A stretch of DNA of 25,122 bases from Polyangiaceae bacterium (GTDB lineage: Bacteria > Myxococcota > Polyangia > Polyangiales > Polyangiaceae), in the NCBI GenBank assembly GCA_025936205.1, contig JAICTU010000064.1, positions 1-25,122 on the forward strand, read 5' to 3'. Positions within the stretch are counted from its first letter, which is position 1, and every line of letters starts with the position of its first letter. Positions 22,646 through 25,122 of this stretch are shown one piece after another. Under the pieces are notes generated by a model. The model worked only from the letters and a program-made list of their open reading frames with translations, ran no database searches and had not been told where the DNA came from. The translations under genes and the position numbers were made by a program.

Positions 22646-23833
22646 ATGCAACCTCAGTCAGTTCTGATCAGTGGCGTCGGGGTAGCAGGGCCGGCCCTCG
22701 CCCACTGGCTCCTGCACCATGGCTTTCGGCCCACGCTGGTCGAGCGCTCGCCTGAGCTCCGCCGCGGCGGCTACATCCTCGATTTCTGGGGACTGGGTTA
22801 TGATCTCGTCGAGAGAATGGGCCTGCTGGAGCAGGTGCGGGCGTCAGGCTACCAGGTCGACGAGGTGCGGCTGGTGGACCGCCAGGGGCGACGGGTCGGA
22901 GGATTTGACGCCGAGGTGTTTCGCGCTGCGACCGGCGGTCGCTTCACGAGCTTGAGGCGAGGCGAGTTGAGCGCCATCCTGTACGGATCGATCGAGCAGC
23001 GGGCTGAGGTACTGTTCGGTGAGACCATCACGGCGCTCAATGACGACGGCGACAGTGTCCTCGTGCACCTAGAAAGAAGCGGCGCTCGGCGCTTTGACCT
23101 GGTCATCGGCGCCGATGGGCTGCATTCGACCGTACGACGGCTGGTGTTCGGGCCGCAGACGCAGTTCGAGAAATTCCTGGGCTACACGGTCGCGGCGTTT
23201 TCGTTGTCCGGCTATGCGCCGCGTGATGAGAACGTCTACGTCAGCCACGCCGTTCCCGGCAAGACCATCAGCAGGTTCAGCATGCGCGACGACCGTACGA
23301 TGTTCCTGTTCGTGCTCACGGATTCGACGGCCCACGGCGTTGCTTTTTCCGATCCGGATGTGCAACAGGCCTACTTGCGGGAGCACTTTTCGAACGTCGG
23401 CTGGGAGTGTCCGCAGATTCTCGCCGCACTTCCGGAGTCTCATGACCTGTACCTCGATCGTGTCAGCCAGGTGCGCATGTCAGGTTGGTCGAGGGGGCGT
23501 GTCGCTCTGGTGGGAGATGCCGCGTTTGCCCCCTCATTGCTCGCAGGGCAAGGTTCCGCACTGGCGATCATCGCTGCCTACGTACTGGCCGGTGAGTTGG
23601 CTCGAGCGAATTCCGTTGCCGCCGCCTTTCAGCGTTACGAACGACTGCTCCAGGGCTTCCTGCAGAAGAAGCAGGATGCCGCCCTCAGCTTCGCTCAATC
23701 CTTTGTACCCGCCTCGCAAATGGCGATTCACATTCGCAACCTGGTCACCAGGGCCCTGCGCGTGCCGCTCGTCGCTCGACTCGCGATGGGCGCGAGCCTC
23801 CTGGATCGGCTGCAACTTCCCGACTACGGGTGA
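22646..23833 (+). CDS. FAD-dependent aromatic-ring-type monooxygenase (PHBH/TetX-like)
   Basis: A 395-aa flavoprotein. The Rossmann motif GVGVAG (10-15) in VLISGVGVAGPALAHWLLHH is followed by the ER/R end of the second strand, the DG motif VIGADGLHSTVRRLV, and the GD motif RVALVGDAAFAPSLLAGQGS that closes around FAD. This order defines class A flavoprotein monooxygenases, which use NAD(P)H and O2 to hydroxylate aromatics, polyketides or antibiotics. Length is typical of the family. The substrate is unknown; a resistance or catabolic role is possible. There is no signal peptide. The ATG at 22646 lacks a ribosome site; TTG 22643 is an alternative. It stands alone on its strand. Confidence 0.9.
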   Translation: MQPQSVLISGVGVAGPALAHWLLHHGFRPTLVERSPELRRGGYILDFWGLGYDLVERMGLLEQVRASGYQVDEVRLVDRQGRRVGGFDAEVFRAATGGRFTSLRRGELSAILYGSIEQRAEVLFGETITALNDDGDSVLVHLERSGARRFDLVIGADGLHSTVRRLVFGPQTQFEKFLGYTVAAFSLSGYAPRDENVYVSHAVPGKTISRFSMRDDRTMFLFVLTDSTAHGVAFSDPDVQQAYLREHFSNVGWECPQILAALPESHDLYLDRVSQVRMSGWSRGRVALVGDAAFAPSLLAGQGSALAIIAAYVLAGELARANSVAAAFQRYERLLQGFLQKKQDAALSFAQSFVPASQMAIHIRNLVTRALRVPLVARLAMGASLLDRLQLPDYG

Positions 23834-24103
23834 GTGTTACCGAGCCTCCTGTCGAGGGTTCGCGCGGCGCATGGCGGGCCGCTGGGTACGTCGATTGCTT
23901 CAGTCTGGACTCAGGAAGGTAGCAAGCACTATTGGCCATTCCCCCATCTCAGCTTCAAGTCAAAGCGCCGCTCTCAGCATTCATGGCCAGGACGGTATCG
24001 TTGGCCTTGATGGCATATACGAACGCCCCGCTCGACAATGACCCTGCGTGAAATCTCGGCGCCGGTGGCGAGTCGCCACTTCAGCAGACCCCGCTCGGCG
24101 CCC
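23834..24103. other. Spacer between the monooxygenase and the broken antiporter
   Basis: No intact gene. On the minus strand near 23985-24045 one short frame reads GAFVYAIKANDTVLAMNAES before a stop. It resembles a beta-propeller strand or the tail of the neighbouring antiporter but is too short to assign. Confidence 0.3.
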
Positions 24104-24724
24104 ACCTTTTACAGAGCACGCTGCCGCGAACCATTCTCCGCGCGTCAAACCGCCGTTGACGAGCGCAAGGGCCAGGCGAGCGGGCGGGCCGCCAACAGCG
24201 CCGATCAGGGCGAATGCGAAGCGGGCAGCCCCGGTGGCGAGAAGCTGCTGAAGGCTCCGAAAATCAGCTGCTTCCGAAGAACGAGCGCCTCTCCAGCCAA
24301 GTAAATGCACCGGTACGGCTTCGCGCCGCAATAGCTCGCCCACGAGCGTCGGATCCGTCGGGCTCAGAATTGCGCCAACGAGAAAGGCCTCCGGCCAGGT
24401 CATGCCCAGTACGAAGTGACCACCCACTGCAATGCAACCCGCCTCGAGCGGCATGCCGAGCAAGAGCGCACGCCCGGGCAATCGCCAAGGCCCGCAAGAG
24501 CCTGTGCAAGGGCAGGTCCGTCCCTTCTACAAACAGGATTCCAAGCAGCGCGAGCTCGGCGAAAAGCCGCATCGTTGCATCGTTCGCCTCGAATCCCACC
24601 AACTCGAACCCGGATCTGCCCACCACGACGCCAGCGAGCAGGAAGATGACGATGTCGACGGTACGGTGCGCTGTGCGTACTCGGACAGCAGCAACGCCAG
24701 GCCAAACGCCAGCAGTAACGACAT
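24104..24724 (-). pseudogene. Degraded CPA1-type Na+/H+ antiporter (NhaP-like)
   Basis: From an ATG at 24724 the minus strand gives SLLLAFGLALLLSEYA. A shift near 24675 leads to TVDIVIFLLAGVVVGRSG and AELALLGILFVEGTDLPLHR. A second shift near 24480 leads to LPGRALLLGMPLEAG and EAFLVGAILSPTDPTLVGEL, the hallmark region of CPA1 antiporters (L.GA...PTDP). The expected ESGLNDG motif is missing, replaced by garbled sequence. FAFALIGAVGG and LTRGEWFAAACSVKG recall later antiporter regions, implying an internal deletion. It cannot make a working transporter as read. Confidence 0.75.
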
Positions 24725-24757
24725 GCGTCAGCCGCGCTCACCGAGATCCGGCGCTCC

Positions 24758-25122
24758 TCACCGGCAAGCCTCACTTGCCTGCGAGGCTGCGACGAACGCA
24801 TCGAGCGTGGCGCGAAATCCATCTTGCACAGCGCCTGCCTGAAACGCGAGCGTGTCCCCCTGCCTCAAGCCAGCGATGGCCTTGCGAGCAGCCTGGCGCC
24901 ACTCGGCCACGAACGCGGCCTCTCGAGCGGGCACGACGTCGAGCGCATCGAGCGCGGTCAGCAATCCGCTCGCCAGCCATTTGTACCCGTTCGGCAGAGC
25001 ACGTCCTCGCCCGCGGCTGGCGGCCGTGATTGAATGCCGCGGGGAGCGGTGTGCGCTCGTAGCCGCGAGCGCGCGGCGTTGCACCGCGCGGGGGGCGCTG
25101 GCGTCGTCAGGCGGCCCGCGCC
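24758..25122 (-). CDS. Open frame reaching the right edge, C-terminus of an unknown protein (possibly Gfo/Idh/MocA-like)
   Basis: The frame is open from the window edge to a stop at 24758. The last 75 residues look like a real helical C-terminus: ASGLLTALDALDVV, AFVAEWRQAARKAIAGLRQG and AVQDGFRATLDAFVAASQAS. The spacing recalls the C-terminal end of Gfo/Idh/MocA oxidoreductases (..EDGLRAL..ALAA..SA..), but without the NAD-binding half this is a guess. The part nearest the edge is Arg/Ser-rich and may be non-coding, so it could be a remnant. It is 33 bp upstream of the broken antiporter. Confidence 0.35.
   Translation of the reverse strand, partial: RGPPDDASAPRAVQRRALAATSAHRSPRHSITAASRGRGRALPNGYKWLASGLLTALDALDVVPAREAAFVAEWRQAARKAIAGLRQGDTLAFQAGAVQDGFRATLDAFVAASQASEACR

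Noticed and set aside
23956..24042. Short minus-strand frame resembling a PQQ-type beta-propeller repeat
   Set aside because: A single strand-like unit of about 28 codons, not enough for any family call.
1..25122. CRISPR arrays, tRNA/rRNA genes, insertion sequences, prophage or toxin-antitoxin modules
   Set aside because: Looked for spaced repeats, cloverleaf-like ends, transposase motifs and inverted terminal repeats by eye; none was seen. The rearrangements have no visible mobile element left.

Overview
The window is a 25 kb piece of a GC-rich bacterial chromosome, probably from a myxobacterium (Myxococcota, Polyangiales-like). The sequence directly shows strong G/C bias at third codon positions, many predicted lipoproteins and several regulators. 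The clade is inferred: one lipoprotein resembles the largely myxobacterial DUF6184 family, and the mix of BON, PRC-barrel, SPW and DUF5985 proteins is common in that group. I see no rRNA, tRNA, CRISPR array, transposase or phage genes.

Layout: 1-624 is the N-terminal part of a TonB-dependent receptor on the minus strand, running off the left edge. A 608-bp gap with a perfect 22-bp palindrome separates it from a VOC/glyoxalase-fold gene. At 1775-5294 a YdhR-like/methyltransferase fusion faces a 698-aa regulator made of a P-loop NTPase, an unassigned (possibly GNAT-like) middle and a PhoB-type winged helix. At 5268-5854 lie gene remains: the C-terminal CBS region of a third ClC channel (minus) and the C-terminal half of a universal stress protein (plus). 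At 5922-6857 is a tight operon of a winged-helix protein and two DUF5985 membrane proteins, followed by a MarR regulator (7018-7542). At 7939-10270 an SPW-repeat membrane protein precedes a full ClC with CBS domains. At 10727-13222 a lytic transglycosylase reads in frame behind a Fis-type helix-turn-helix fragment. A DUF4336 remnant (13216-13399) and a second full ClC (13400-15253, minus) follow.

From 15254 to 17326 the sequence is gene-poor, with a DUF6184-like lipoprotein and a possible frameshifted membrane gene. From 17327 to 22485 is a run of small envelope genes: PRC-barrel, two lipoprotein-like proteins, a BON protein with a structured leader, an OmpA-like lipoprotein, a BON lipoprotein and a PPC/DUF296 protein, plus a frameshifted second SPW gene. 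An FAD monooxygenase (22646-23833), a wrecked CPA1-type Na+/H+ antiporter (24104-24724) and an open frame reaching the right edge finish the window.

Taken together, most genes concern the envelope, anion/proton traffic and stress (ClC, SPW, BON, PRC, OmpA-like, Usp and antiporter remains), with local regulators beside them. The most notable feature is the number of broken genes next to intact paralogues. It suggests a stress/ion-homeostasis neighbourhood that has duplicated, rearranged and partly decayed. No single undescribed system is proven. The best candidates are the divergent methyltransferase/NTPase-winged-helix pair, the repeated ClC/SPW module, and the DUF5985 operon.
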